From Ceratobasidium sp. AG-K (Eukaryota; Basidiomycota; Agaricomycetes; Cantharellales; Ceratobasidiaceae), in contig JAWNGF010000004.1 of NCBI GenBank assembly GCA_037039685.1, positions 1,798,001 to 1,862,000 of the forward strand: 64,000 bases of DNA. The letters are read 5' to 3'. The translations under genes were made by a program, and so were the position numbers. Positions 9,606-23,000 of the stretch are shown piece by piece. The notes beneath the pieces were generated by a model, which was given only the letters and a program-made list of their open reading frames with translations, was not told the DNA's origin and did not search any database. Every line of letters begins with the position of its first letter. The first letter of the stretch is position 1.

Positions 9606-11293
9606 TCAAGCTTCGCCGCCTGCCTTGGCGTCGGCATCGAGCGCACACCAATCAATCACATTGTCGATGCCGTACCGCTGCGAGAGCCAGTCGTTGGTCT
9701 TTTTAAAGTGGCCGTTGCCCAGGAAGCCGCGGTGTGCGCTCAGAGGCGAGGGGTGCTGCGAACATATCAGTACGAAAGCGCTCGGGGAAGAAGAGAAGAC
9801 TCACTGCGCTAGCCAGAATGCAGTGCTTTTTCTATTCAATTGCAACTTATGAGTCGACTGAATAGAAATTAATGTGGTGACGTACCTTGTCCAGACCCGC
9901 GACGCGCTTCGACGCCCAACTTCCCCACGCTAGAAACACCACGCCTCGTCCGACACCGTTTCCGCCAGGAAGACTTGCGCCGCCGTACTTGTCCACGGCC
10001 TAATATCCAAGTGAGTTCAACGCTGGGAGGTATGAACGGCCGACGCATACCTTGACAACCGCATCCGTAAACGTCTCCCAGCCCTTGCCGGCATGCGATC
10101 CCGCCTGACCAGCACGAACCGTGAGCGAGGTATTGAGCATCAAAACGCCCTGGTTCGCCCACGAAATGAGCGAGCCGTGTTTAGGCGGTGTGAAACTCGG
10201 GTATGAGGACTGAATCTCCTTGTACATCTGTAGCGCGTGTTATTCGGGCATCGCGGGTCATAATAACGGTCACTTGCGTTTCTCAAAGAGGGAGGGACCG
10301 CCACACCCGGACGGACGGAGAAACATAGGCCTAGTTCATCGTTAGTGACATTTGGAAGCATAACTCCTCATGACGCACCATGGGCTTGTTTGGGTCCGTG
10401 GTACGGATCTTGTCCAATAATAACGACCTTGACACGACCGAGCGGCGTGCACCGTGACCAAGTATAAATATCCGCAGCTAAAAGCCCAAAAAAGGAATAG
10501 CATGAGTTCTGAAACGCCCGCGTATGATAAACTCACCAGGGGGATAGATCGACGGGCAGGGTGTGTTGGCGTCCTTGACACCTTCGTCCCAGAGGAATTG
10601 CTTGAGTTTGATAAAGTACGGTTTGGTCAGTTCGTCCTTGAGGACTTTGAACCTGCGCAAGGTGAGTATGGGTTGGATTCAGACGGACGGACGTACCAGC
10701 TCTTGTTGAGTGTGTCGATTTCGAGTTGGAGGAGTCGCTTTTGGTCGTCCGTTAGGCCATTGGTAAACTCTTCCATTGAGAATGGGATAAACTTGAGTGC
10801 GGTGAGCCCGTTGACCGTTCGGCGTGACGGGGTGCTAGTCGAAGCTTCGCCCTCTTCTCCAGCCGCGCCCTCTTCGTCGCCTGCTGGAGAAGACGCTCGT
10901 GCCTTTTTGACAACGGCCTTGCCTTTGCCACCGCCCAACATTTCTGCAATACTGGGAATGTAAGTCGAGGTATTGAGACAAGAGTTGGAGAGCTCACCTG
11001 CGCTGGCGTTTCTCCCCCGTGTGTGCAGCAGCCTCGGGTTTGGCGGTCGACTTGGCAGGAGACCTTTTAGTCGGAGACTTCTTGGTAGGAGACTTTTTAG
11101 CGGGAGACTTTTTGGTATCGGTTTGGGAGGCATGAGGGCTCTCGTCGAGGTAATTTTCATCATCTTGTGGCTCGTCCTTGGGATCGGGCACAGTGGCCGG
11201 AGTGGCATCATCGGTCGCATCTTTAGTCTCGAGCTCGTCCTTGGGGACCTCTTTAGAAGTCTTCTCTGCTGATTTGTTAGACGGAGACGACAT
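9606..11293 (-). CDS. UNG1: Uracil-DNA glycosylase (family 1, UNG)
   Basis: Removes uracil from DNA to start base-excision repair in nucleus and/or mitochondria. On the minus strand the start is ATG at 11293 ([15 protein letters not shown]). Exon 1 encodes a Lys/Ser/Pro-rich tail of [15 protein letters not shown] repeats. The catalytic domain begins after the ISIAEMLGG region. The water-activating motif [13 protein letters not shown] lies near 10385-10425. [19 protein letters not shown] follows, and the DNA-intercalation motif [11 protein letters not shown] is near 9740-9770. The stop is TGA at 9606-9608 after a Gly-Gly-Glu-Ala end. Several short introns are needed. All family 1 catalytic motifs are present. 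It is divergent from the CFEM gene, with only about 275 bp between the start codons. Confidence 0.93.
11050..11115 (-). repeat. KSP(A/T)K-type repeat within UNG tail
   Basis: Four to five tandem degenerate 15-18 bp units encode K-S-P-A/T-K repeats in the N-terminal tail of the uracil-DNA glycosylase. They resemble histone H1-like basic tails and could act in DNA association, nuclear import or phosphorylation. Confidence 0.7.
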
Positions 11294-11348
11294 GGCAGAG
11301 CAGAGACGAGTACAGTGTCAGTTGTGGGGGAGATGAGATGCGTCAATA

Positions 11349-11396
11349 CACGTGATCGCGTCAAGATCGAGAGAGCGTGGAAATTCTGCACGTGAC
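11349..11396. promoter_or_regulatory. Two CACGTGA(T/C) E-box sites in divergent promoter
   Basis: CACGTGAT at 11349-11356 and CACGTGAC at 11389-11396 lie 32 bp apart in the roughly 275 bp shared promoter between the uracil-DNA glycosylase (-) and the CFEM gene (+). CACGTG is the core bound by bHLH factors such as Cbf1; which factor acts here is inference. Confidence 0.5.
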
Positions 11397-11568
11397 AACC
11401 GTAGTTGCACAGCAACCTTACGTCTTTTTCCCGTTTTGCACTCGACCGAACCTTGACTCAAAACAAGGCAAGCGTCTGTCTATCAGCTCCTTTATTAGCG
11501 ACTAACCGTTGTCTGGACTATTAGTTGTATCCACTTGGCATTTTATTTTCTTCACGTTCATTCTCACC

Positions 11569-12324
11569 ATGCGCTTCTGCTCTCTCGTTCTGTTGGCCTT
11601 TACCGGTATCGCTGCAGCCCAAACACCCATTCCGCCGACAGAGACAGCGCCTACGGGGTCGGTCACCGTATCGAATACTGGCACTAGGACAGGCACTCGC
11701 ACTGGAACCAACTCGGCAACCGGCACAGCATCGGGCACCATCACCGCGAGCACCAATGCAACCGCAACGTTGTCGACTACTTCGGCAACGCCCACGACTA
11801 CCTCTTACCCGTCGTTGGGGGATGCTTCTACCTGTGGTATGTATCTTGCTCTCTCCCTCGAACGCGCAACTGACCGTATACTAGTTGTAAGCTGCCTGCA
11901 AGGCTCGATTTCACAAGCCAACTGCTCCACGATTATCGACCTCAACTGTTACTGCACCAAGTTCGTCACTATTTACCTGACTAAGTTACGTGGGCTTACG
12001 GCATTTCAGTGAACGATTCCGCAGCAGTCTGGTGCAATGTGTAGCCGCCAATTGTCCTAGTGACCTTACCAGTGCGGAGAACCTCGGCCAGGCAAGTCCA
12101 ATCTAATTCGCTACGCCCAAGCTAACCTCGTTCCATAGCAATTCTGCAACATCGTCTCGGTCAGCCTAACCTACCCACCCGCGCCCACCTCGACCACCCC
12201 AGCAACCTCATCCAGCCCATCCAACACCGCAACGTCCGCCCCAAATACAAACAACGCCGTCGGCAAGCGACAAGGTGGAATGTGGGCACTTGCCGCCCTC
12301 GCCCTCGGCGCCGCAGCACTCTAA
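11569..12324 (+). CDS. CFEM-type secreted / GPI-anchored surface protein
   Basis: The start ATG (11569) opens a signal peptide (MRFCSLVLLAFTGIAAAQ). A Thr/Ser/Gly-rich stretch of about 70 residues follows, likely O-glycosylated. A cysteine-rich module is spread over four exons: DASTC, VVSCLQGSISQANC, DLNCYC, SSLVQCVAANC and QFCNIV, eight cysteines in the CFEM order. A Ser/Thr/Pro-rich linker leads to a hydrophobic C-terminus (MWALAALALGAAAL) typical of a GPI-anchor signal, then TAA 12322-12324. CFEM proteins act at the fungal surface, some in haem/iron capture, others in adhesion or host interaction; the role here is unknown. The Thr-rich block before the module is unusual, as CFEM normally sits right after the signal peptide. 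Confidence 0.85.
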
Positions 12325-12634
12325 TCATCAGACCATTTTTTTTCTCGAGCACTCGGACTCTTTGCCCACGCGTGTTACTATACTGCAGCTTTATTTTATT
12401 TATATCTTCGCCGTACATGTGGATAGAGTGTGTTTTGTTACGTAATGTTACCTTTGTTGAGGACACATGACGTCGGCCCGATAATTGCCTGTAAATCACT
12501 GCGGTTGACTCGGAGAGGTGCGTGTATGCAGGCGCCTATCCGGAGTTTCCTTTATTGACACCTGCAGTGCAGAGCCTTGAGCAGACTCGAGATTAGTTTA
12601 CGCCACGACTAGATCCTATCTTGTGCCCATCACG
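12325..12634. other. Intergenic, 3' UTR of CFEM gene and promoter of GGPP synthase
   Basis: A 310 bp spacer between two plus-strand genes. A T-rich tract shortly after the CFEM stop is consistent with 3' processing signals. No further element was identified. Confidence 0.4.
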
Positions 12635-14012
12635 ATGATCCCTCCACCCACTGCATCCGACACGACTCCATCAGCGCCAGATTACGGTAACATCCTCCCC
12701 CTACTCGCTCAACCTTCTCCATGGCGTCCGCAATTCGAATCCGTAAGTCCGCCGCGCGAGATACTAACCCTAACTAAACAGCCCATAGGCACTATTGGAG
12801 CCATTCACATACCTCACCGCAAACCCCGGCAAAGACATGCGCTCCAACCTCATCGAAGCATTCAACTACTGGCTCAAAGTCCCCGAGCAAAAGTTGGGCA
12901 TTGTGGCCAAGGTGGTTAGCATGTTGCATAATGCGAGTTTGATGTACGTTCCCCCTACGTCCCCTGTTCATTTATTGATACGATCATAGGATGGACGATG
13001 TGGAAGACGACTCGCAGCTCCGTCGGGGCGCACCCGTTGCACACAAGATTTATGGAATCCCACAGACGATTAATTCGGCTAATTATGTATATTTCTTGGC
13101 GTATCGCGAGTTGTTCAAGCTTCGGGATGGGGATGGTGAGTAGGTTACTTTACTAGGACTTGTTCCTAATACTGTGGCGTGGAAGCTTCGGACAAGACGA
13201 AAGACTTGGACAAGGTGGTTACCGAGGAGCTTTTGAATCTTCATCGTGGACAGGGGTTGGATCTACTCTGGAGGGATACGTTAGAGTGTCCAACCGAGGC
13301 CGAGTATATCGAGATGGTCAATAACAGTACGTCTCCCTCACACGTAGTAGCTTATTTACTAAACGTCGATCGCACATAGAAACCGGTGGTCTCTTCCGCA
13401 TAGCGATCAAACTAATGATGGCACTCAGCCCCGTCGAACCAGTAATGTAAGCCCAACCCTCCTCCCCCATCCACTTATTATGACTGCGTCCCAGAGACTA
13501 TGTCCCACTCGTAAACCTCATCGGGTCTATTTCCAAATTCGAGACGATTACATGAACCTCCAATCCAGTCAAGTACGTACCCTCCCCTGCCCTAACACCA
13601 CCGACTAAATGCGCGCAGTACGCATCCAACAAAGGGTTTGCAGAAGACCTCACCGAGGGCAAGTTTTCGTTTTTGGTTGTGCATGCTGTACGGGCGGATA
13701 GGAGTAATCGTCAAATCTTGAGTGAGTGGGTTTGGTTGTGCAAGGCGATGTGGTTGACGGGTTGGGTAGACGTGTTGCAAAAGCGACCTTCGACACCGAC
13801 GCTCAAGAAACATGTGATTTCGTATATGGAGGCAAAGACGGGGACATTCGAATATACCCGAGGTGGGCATTCACCTACCTTGCTTCAATCCGATTAACCA
13901 GCCCCGATCAGAGGTCCTCAAGAAGCTAGACACCCAAACCAGGGCAGAAGTAGAACGCCTCGGAGGCAACGCAGCACTCTCACGATTCATCGATACACTC
14001 AAATTAGATTGA
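12635..14012 (+). CDS. Geranylgeranyl diphosphate synthase
   Basis: A trans-prenyltransferase that condenses IPP with allylic diphosphates to give C20 GGPP, for protein geranylgeranylation, carotenoids and diterpenes. The start ATG is 12635 ([16 protein letters not shown]). After an intron ending at CCCATAG comes [19 protein letters not shown]. The first Asp-rich motif, [13 protein letters not shown], spans an exon join at about 12942-12990. The second Asp-rich motif is in [15 protein letters not shown], across a short intron near 13490. The [12 protein letters not shown] segment with its conserved Lys follows. The stop is TGA at 14010-14012 after [10 protein letters not shown]. The length (about 310-320 aa) and both DDxxD regions fit a functional short-chain enzyme without transit peptide. 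It runs tail to tail with GCN1, only about 38 bp away. Confidence 0.92.
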
Positions 14013-14050
14013 GCTGTTTATACATAATCCACAATTCCGATTCCATACGT

Positions 14051-17000
14051 TTACCCAAACGCCGCCTGAACCGCTTGGTCGTCTTTCCACGGCGCCGAGT
14101 TTTTGAGTACGTCCCTGGCTTCGCGTGCCGGTCTTGAGATAGAGGGTTGGTCTGCTCCAATGCTTTGTACGACCTTTTTCACGGCCGAGGGTGCGCATTT
14201 ATGTGTGATGAGCGTTTGGGGCGAGTCTTGAATCACGGCGAGCAAGAGTTGAGAAGCGAATGGGGAGGTGGGGGTGTTGACCAGGATGTGCGCGCTGCAT
14301 TGGCAATTGGTGATCAGCTGCAGTCCCAAATTGGGTTGAAAGGGCTTACTCGATGATAGGCTTGACATCCGGCTGATCTCCCAAGGCCGCGAATAGTTGT
14401 CCAACGGCCGTGTTGTAGTTATCTACCCGACACCAATATCGATCAGCCTCAAGCCCCCGAAGCTAATAATTCTCCTACCATGATGACTCTGACCCGACTG
14501 GCTCTTTCCAGCCGACTCCAATATCAAATCGATGATTGCTTGCCTGCTCGCCGCACCGACATTGGCACCCGAGTTCTTGACAACACTGGCAAGCGCCATT
14601 ACCAAACTTGCAGCAATCGCCTCGTCCTCGAATACATTTGCCCTAATCTCCTTGAGCAGCTCGGTCGCCAATACATCTCCACGCGTGTGGCTCTTCATCA
14701 ATACTCCCAGCGCTTCGACTGCACGGGTCCGAACGACCAAGCTAGCGGGGTCTTGCACGGCCTTGACAAACGTACGCTGAAGTTGCGGGAAGAAAGGCTT
14801 GACGAATGTTGGGACAACGGCGAGCAGGGTCGTAAGGGCAGAGAGGATAGCGGATTTGACGGCTGGAGGGTATGTCGTTGCTTGCGTAATGACACGGATA
14901 AGTGGACCAGTAAGCTGCGTCGTAAACGGTTTGAGTGCGGATTCCTCGGTGCGTTCGACGAGATCTCCGATGGCATATGCAGATTGTTCGCGCTGCTCGC
15001 TGCTTCCTGTCGTGAGACCCGCAAAAATAATGGGGAGAAGTGGAGACAGGCCCTTTGGAAGGCCGAGACCGGGGACATGGCGGCCTGGGCCACCCGTAGA
15101 TTCGAGCGCACGACGGAGTGGTACTGAGAGACTTTCAAGATCATCTTTTCCGAGTGACTTGACAAATGCGTCGAGCGAATCCCAAGCAGCCTGGACGACG
15201 TCCATGTCTGGGTCGTCGAGCATAGGAACGAGGACCCGAATCCAATCAACTCGATAAATTTCGACGTCGAGCTCGGTATTTTCGCAGAAAGTGGAGAAGA
15301 ACTTGAGTGCGCTGATGCGGCGTCTTGGGTTGTCGTTCTTGACCCTGATCCGCGTGTAAATTACTGAAAGAAAGGCAATTCGACCCATGCTTACCACCCG
15401 AGTAGTAACATCATGAGGGTATTCAAGCCCTCAGCGTCCGAGATAGATCCCAACAATGCGGTGGTTGCCTCATTGACGGCCTCCAGCGTCTCTTCATCTT
15501 CCTCACTCTCAACAGACTTGACTAGTGCGGTCAGAATTTGTGTCAATCGCTTGCTGAGGGCATTGCCGGCCACGGTCACCAGTGAAGCCAGAGCTCGTGC
15601 ATTCGAGATGGTAATTGGTTGGGTAATAAGGGATGGGATAAGTACTGGGAATACCGTCGTTGCGCGCACCTGTATGCGAGTTAGGGTGGGGAAATGTTGA
15701 TTGACATGGAAACACACACCATCATAACCTCCTTGAGTGCCTGAAGAGCTGTACCCGAGCTGTCTGTAGAATCGCGGAGTGCCTCCAAAAGCGTTGGGAT
15801 AGTCTGGTCGATAGCCTGTGCGCCCAGATGTTCTTGTAAAACGTCGAACGCCTGTGCTGCGGCCGCCCGAACTGCTGGTGAAGAATCGACCAACGAGACT
15901 CGGACTGCGGCGGTGATTTCTGCTTCGTGGCCTTCCCTCTGGGACTCGGTGGTATTGAGCCTAAATCCTCCGGTTAGTAGCGGCTCCACGTCAAGCGCAC
16001 ACTGACATACATAATCTCGGTGAGTACCAAACAGACACCTTCGCGGGTCGCAGGGTTGGGCGAGTTGGATGCCGACCGCAGCAAGGGAACGATTTCGCCA
16101 AGTATTTTCTCTCCAAGTTTGCGACATAGTTCTGCGATGGTCCTGGCAGCCGTCTGCATGCGTGATTAGCTTAACACTTCCTCCATTCCAAGTTACATAC
16201 TTCTCGCTGTTCCGAGTTCGGACTGGCCAGCAAGTCGACGATTTGTTCGATAAGAGTAGGCAGAAGGTCGCGAACTAGATATATGCGCGGTAAGCGGTCC
16301 GTTCAGTAATAAATTCATGTAATGACTGACCGGTTCTTGGGGTGTTTGCGACGAGTGCCTTCCAAATATGGATCGAGGCGACACGCACCGCGGCCACGGA
16401 GTCTTGCCTGACGATATACAAGGCAGCGAGAATACGGTCCCTGCGTTCCTTTCCGAGGGCTTCGGTAAGAGCGCGACGAGAGCTTTCGGCTGCAGTAGTA
16501 TCGACGGCCGCTTCTTCGTCTTCCTCGATTTCGGCTTTCCCACTGATACCTGAGACGCGGAAGAGTAGTTCTCCGACCAAAGTAATGGACGAGTGCTTGA
16601 ATGAACAGTCAACACATGATTATGCAATAAAGTGAAGTTACACACCCTGATTCTCCAACCAGAGTCGAACATGCCCTTTTCGAGTTCCGGGAGTAGGAGG
16701 TCGATCGCCTTGGCGCTGTAGTTCGATACAATCATACGACCGGCTTTCATTGCCGCTGAGCGCACACTTTCTTCACCATCCGCCAAACCATTGAGAATCG
16801 GCGGGATGATACGGGCCAAGTGTGGAGTGAAGCGATGCCCAAACGTTGCTGGAAGGTAAACCAACAAGGACATGAAACCTTCGCGGACGTAGGGCTTTAG
16901 ACTGCCGACGCTGGCAATGACCTCGGGAAGTAGCCCCTCCATTCGCTCCATGCCGAGACCAGACAGAACTTCGGAAAGACCTTGCGCCGCTCCTTGCCTG

Positions 17001-20000
17001 TCGACGCCAGATGTGTCCGTTTTGAGGGTCTGCAGGAGGTCGGTGACCATATCGGGGAAGTTCACTTCTCCTAGTCGTTCAATCAGAGTACCAAGAGTTT
17101 TCGCAGCAGTCGCTCGGGCTTCTGGTACGGGATCAACCAGGACGATATGGACGAGCGGCATAAGTTGGGAAAGGTATGGGATAAAGTCCTTCGAATCCGT
17201 CAGAGATGACAGATTCCCTACTATTTGAACGGCCTTTCGCTTTGTGTCTGATGACCGCTCCTTCAATCCTCGGATAATAATTGGTATTAGCTTAAAAGTA
17301 TTTATATTAGCCATATTCCAACTGTATATGATACCAACTACTCACCAATGCCAGAGATGGTGAGTCGATATAGTGAACAAACGACGTCTTCAAGAGGTGA
17401 GATAAGGCAGTTGAAGTCTTGTCGGGATCGACCATAGCTTTGAGCAAAGTGGGTACCAAGGATTGAATTTCAGGGTTGCTGATGACCTCGCCGAATTGTT
17501 TCAAACTCTTGTTGGCGGCTGAGCGCACTTGGGCATGAGAGTCGGTCAAGACCCCAGTCAATTGTGGAATCACAGTCGGCAGCGAAATAGAGAGCTGTTT
17601 AGGGGCACAATATGCCATAGACCCAAGCAGTTCTATCGAGCCCTTTTTCGTTCGCCACTGTTTCTCCTCGAGGGTTTCCAGTAGTGTGGGTAAAATCAGC
17701 TTGACACCGTACCCTGACATGTTCGCCATGATGACTTTAGAAGCGTCAACGGTAGCCTCCCGGACATCTGGAGTACCATCTCCAAAGGCAGATAGCAGTA
17801 GAGGAAGGATTTGGGGGATATAAGGCTCAAATAGCCGTCCAAGGGTTGCGGAAAGGGTCTCAAAGACAAACAGTACACCTTGTCGGGGCTCGTAACGCTT
17901 TTTATCGTCCATGGCGCGCCGCAGGCGACCCACAACGTCGAATTCTTTGAAACCCATAATACCCCTGCCTTTCAGCACGCCAGCGAGACCATAGGCGGCT
18001 CCTCTTCGTTGGGCATATTTCTCCCCGTTGACGAGCTCATCGAAAAGTTGATCAACCAGCTTTGGCAACCTCGGTTTCATGAGTTTCACCAGAGCAGGGA
18101 GACAGTCGGCGACGGCGACCTGGACAGCTTCGGACGGTGTCTTGAGAGCTTCAACCAAACGATCGACGACTTGGGCCACGCGGGGGTCGGAGGCTTCGAG
18201 GTGGCTAGCGAGGCGTCCAAAGAGAACAACGATAGATTCCCGAATATTATCACTCGTCTCGGTTCCGGCAGAGGGGCTCGACAAGTAGTTCTCAAACATT
18301 CCGATGAGCTCCTGGAGCTTCTTTTCGCCATGAAAATCGATCACCGATGCGCCTGCGTCGAGTATGTTTCGCCGAACCGCAGCGTGCCGGTCGCCCAATG
18401 CCTCGTCCTTGATGAGGAACTCGAAGAACGGTACGACTTCCGTTTCGGTAAAATGAGGGGCCAGGTGTCGGAAAGTATTTGCGATGGCGGCTCGAGCCGG
18501 CCAGGGGTCCGCCCGATCAAGACTCGATTCGATGACCATGCCCTATTCAAGCGCATATATTGAGACCTGGAATGTCACCCGTTAAACCAACTCACGTATG
18601 CATCAAACTCTGGAGCCAAAATTTTCGCCTACAAGAATCAAAGATGAGCTACATCCTATAAGAGCTTTACTGTGACCTACCTTTTCTCGATAGAACTCCT
18701 CGAGCGTCAACATGAGTTGTGCCAGGGTATCTGGAAGCACAGAGGCAGATTCGGCGATTGTTTCTCCGGTCGCGGTGCGGACATATCTCGTTTCGTGGTC
18801 TAACAGATTTTTAGAAATGATAAACTTGGCAGGCAAAATACTCCTTACCCAAGAAAGGTAGCAACTCTGAGATATACCCATTCGGAATATCCAGTCCATT
18901 ATCATCCCACAACTGCTGCGCAAGTCGAGCATTCTGTTCATCTTCATCGTGGCAAGCGATCCAGATTTCGGCCGACCAGTCGAGTTCGGTCAGATCGAAT
19001 GGCTAGACCGATAGAAGCACAATAACGGATAAGCTATCATTTCATCCAGTGGGTTTCCAACCATACCTGAAGAGCTTGCAAGCAAGCATTACGGACATAT
19101 ACCTCCTGCACAAGTGTACTCTTGAGTAAAACGTTGGTTTCTTCCTCAGTAACCGAAGCAGAGATCGATTGTCCTAAATCAACCAGGGCAGAAACCGCAG
19201 TCTTCGCGACTTTTGGTACGCTACCAATGGCATGGATGAGACTGCGAGCTGCCTCTATGCGTGGGTAAGCAGGCTCCGAGACTATGAATTCTGTTGTAAG
19301 TGTGTCAAGTCCGCGCTAGAGTGGATATGATACACACATTCTCCACAATGGAACTGAATAATGTCGAGTGCCAAAGACACCTGCTCCACTACCTCCTCGG
19401 AAGTACTTGTAGCAATGCCACTAGACCGGATGACGTGATCGATAAAAGGTGAGGTGTATGCGTATGTCGAAGGGTCAAAGGGGGATTGCTCTGATAGAGA
19501 CCTAAGACGATAAAGCACGCGAACGACGAGAGCTAAATTCCCGGGAGTTAAGGGTGGATATCACGAGGTGGGAAAGCTACCTACCACCTAGTTGCTCCAA
19601 CTTCAACTCCTCCGGGACGTCTGGGACATCAAACACCCGCAAAGTCGCCACTCCGATCCACCTTTTGAACACTCCCAACCTATCAGAACACATGTTTGCC
19701 AAATCCTGAAGAACAAAACATAAAAGTCAACTCCAGCAGCTAATGTCTGCTCAGGCTAGCCCACCAAGTATGTCTCAAATGCTTCTCCGCCAACCAGCAC
19801 ACTCCCTTTCGTCAAGGCGCCCTCAAGCAGAAGTTTGGCAATCGGAGCAATATGTGCGCTCAGCTCGGCTACACCCGCCGCCACGACACTCTTGACCAGC
19901 GCCAGACCGCGAGTCATTTCATTCTTGACGTGTTCGACATTTGATCGTATGGCGTCCTCCTTTTCAAGCTGTGCATTGACCAGAGCCTGATCTTGTTTGG

Positions 20001-23000
20001 AAAGAGCCTTCACGGGTGCACCCTTCTTGTTTTCAAGTGTCTTGCGTAATTCAGCTTCCCATTTCTCAATGTCCGCATCTTTGCTCTTGTTGTTGAGTAC
20101 GGGCCCCTTTTTCGATGCCAGAACTATTTCACAATTGACGATCAAGTTGATACGGTTGGTACCATTACGTACCGTCGTTAAACATAGTCCCCTTTGGAGT
20201 CCTCCAAATCGCAAAGTCCACAGGCCCAAGGGATTCAACCTGAGCAGGCGACAAGCACTTCTTGATCTCGCTGATTACATGAGGCAACACGACGCCGGGT
20301 GCGATAAAAACAATCGAGCTCAACGCGCGATATGCGCTCTCCAAGGTCTGCTCCGACTGAAATGCGTGTCTTGTAGGCTTTATTATGTGAACTTTTGAAG
20401 GGTACTCACTGGCTCTCCTTCCTTTTTCAACACAATCTCCAGAAATCGGTCCACCTTTCTTGTCACGAGAACATGCGGGTCGATTTTCGCGCGCAAGCAC
20501 AAATCGACCCATAGCTGTCTCTGCGGGGCCGCTTTACCACCACACTTATATAAGTCTACAGTCGCTTCCTAACGGACCAAGACTCACAAACATCACCTCG
20601 ATGAGCAACTTCGATCATCTCCGCCAGTAAATCTCCTCTCAATGGTTCCTCAACTCGTTCAGCACGAGGAGTGATGGCAGTAAGGAGCGCAGAAAACTTG
20701 GCTTGAAGAATTGTCTTTGGATCAGGCCGGCTTGTATTTTGGGGACCGTCTTCGGTAGCGATCGATGGTTTCGCGGGGGCAGAAGTCGATGGGGTAGTTG
20801 GCTTGGCTGGTGCAGCAGCCGGTTTGGTTGCAGAGGGTTTAGCTGCTGGTTTGGCACCAGCGGCTGGCTTAGTGGCTGGAGTGACGGTGGTAGGGGCTGG
20901 CTTGGGCTTGGTCTCCGTCGCGGCCACGATGGCATCTACAATAAGTGGAATAACCGTTCCTGGATACTGTTGCGCGAGTTCAAAAATTGTGTCGAGCGCG
21001 ACCCGCCTCGTCTCGTGGTTTGTCGATCGGACGGCACACTGAACAAAGATATTGCCTATGGATGACCTACCGCATATATGCGTTCATTATTCACTCTCGG
21101 ACGATTGGAGGAGAACGCACCTTAGACCCTGGACCTTTTTCGCACCCTCGAACCACTCGAGTGCGCCAACAGCGGCTCTAAGGAGCCATACTTCCTCAAT
21201 CGGATCGTTGACCTTGTTCCATACTTTATCCCACAGTAAAAATGAGGGTTTGGCGGCGGTTCCAGTTATGCCTGTGAGCACTGCATTTTTGGATGCTAAT
21301 TATAATTCAGGCACTTGGACTTTAAAACGGCGCTGAGGACAAACGTACCGACCCCGTCCTTCCACCCCTTCCGAACCCAAGTGCAGCGGCCACATATCCC
21401 TCCAAGGGACCAGCGGGGAGATTCAGCGGAGTTGCGGACGCGGTTTTCAGGTTTCCTTCCAATGCCGGTGTAATCGCTGTGAGGAAATTTGTCGCGGCCG
21501 GCGTCCACCGAGACTCTTGATCTCCAGAAGGTTTTCCGATATCCCATAAGGCAGTCCCGACGGCCGCACAAGCAGCTCTTCGCACCGGGACTTTAGAGCT
21601 TGCCATCTCTTTGGTCAACGTAGCTGTCACCTCTTTTGGAATCTCCTCGTTTTGAGCGAGCGCAGCTAGATGGATAATGCTTAGTTTCCACATGATCAAC
21701 TAAAAGCCATACGACTCACATTTCAGCAGAGTACCTACGGAAACCCAACCGTCTTCCTTCGCGTCCTTGGAAATACCAGGCAGTACGGCATTTAAGATAT
21801 CCACCGCCTTCCCTTGGACTTTTTCTCCCTCTGGTAAAGCAGCGGAAATGGCAACCAGCGTAGCCCGATGATCTGCACTGGAAGTTTTGGAGCTTTGTAG
21901 CGGGCCTAGAATCGCCTCGCGTGCAGTTTTGACATTTTGCTCATACGTCTCGTTCAGCGCCGACTGCTCAACTGAAGGGGCATGTGGAGCACCAGGAAGA
22001 AGTTTGCTGGACGCCGAAGGAGGAGTCAAGAGCGCTTTGGCGGCTTTGATGGCACCGCTCCTGGCAGCGGCATTGGTCGACTTCGTAGCACCCAACACGG
22101 AGTTTAGTACCGGTGGAAAGACGGGAGAAGGGAGGGGATACGGAAGGGACGAGAATAAATGTGCAAGTACTATTGACTCTGAACTCAGCAGGATTTAGCA
22201 GGTGGTAGTTTGGAACGTACCATCCAATGAAACCTCTGGTGACCGGATGATTGACTTTTCTACCGCCGGAATAAGGGTGGCCGTTAAGTCGTCTGCAGAG
22301 ACACAGTTTTGAATGAGGTCGTGGAAAGAATTCTAGAAGCAAGACTATCATGAATATAGGAAGTATTAAAGGTGGCTAACGAGCCTACCAGAACGTATGC
22401 AGGCACCGGTGTTTTAGACAGCACTACGTTGGTCGTGTAATAGTTCAACACGTTTCCCTAACGACACACCACACGAGAAGTCAGTTTGGCGACGTCCAGA
22501 TTCCCTAGTGCGTACCTTGACGAGTCCGATATATGTTATGCCCGGACTCTCTTCGCCAACCTTGGCAGGTCGTAGTCTCAAAGCAACATCTACAGCAACG
22601 CCGAGTAATACCGCATAGCTCAGCGGTGTGGTCGATGATTTTGCGCTCTCCAGAAGGGATTCCACGACTCCAGGTATAAGCGCATGATTCTATGAATATT
22701 TGTGTTCACGATAACACCCACAACCCTGCAATCAATAACTACTCACGTTGCGCAATGTCCTTCGAAGAAGAACGAAGGCACTTTTTACTGCTCCTGACTT
22801 CCCTTGTCGTACAACCGCGTCTGCGAGTATGGCCATAGTATTAACCACGACCTTGAGTGTTTTGGAGGCGGGAAAAGTATCGCCTTGGGATTTGGCGCTG
22901 GCCGAAAAGGAGGCGGCGATCCATGTAAGAAGAACGTACGAGTTTGAAGGGGCAAGTGAACGAGCCGATTCTTTAGCGATCCAAGCGATGAATGTATGGG

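Noticed and set aside
14480..15127. 215-codon plus-strand ORF antisense to GCN1
   Set aside because: No recognisable family. GCN1 on the minus strand is strongly supported over the same interval.
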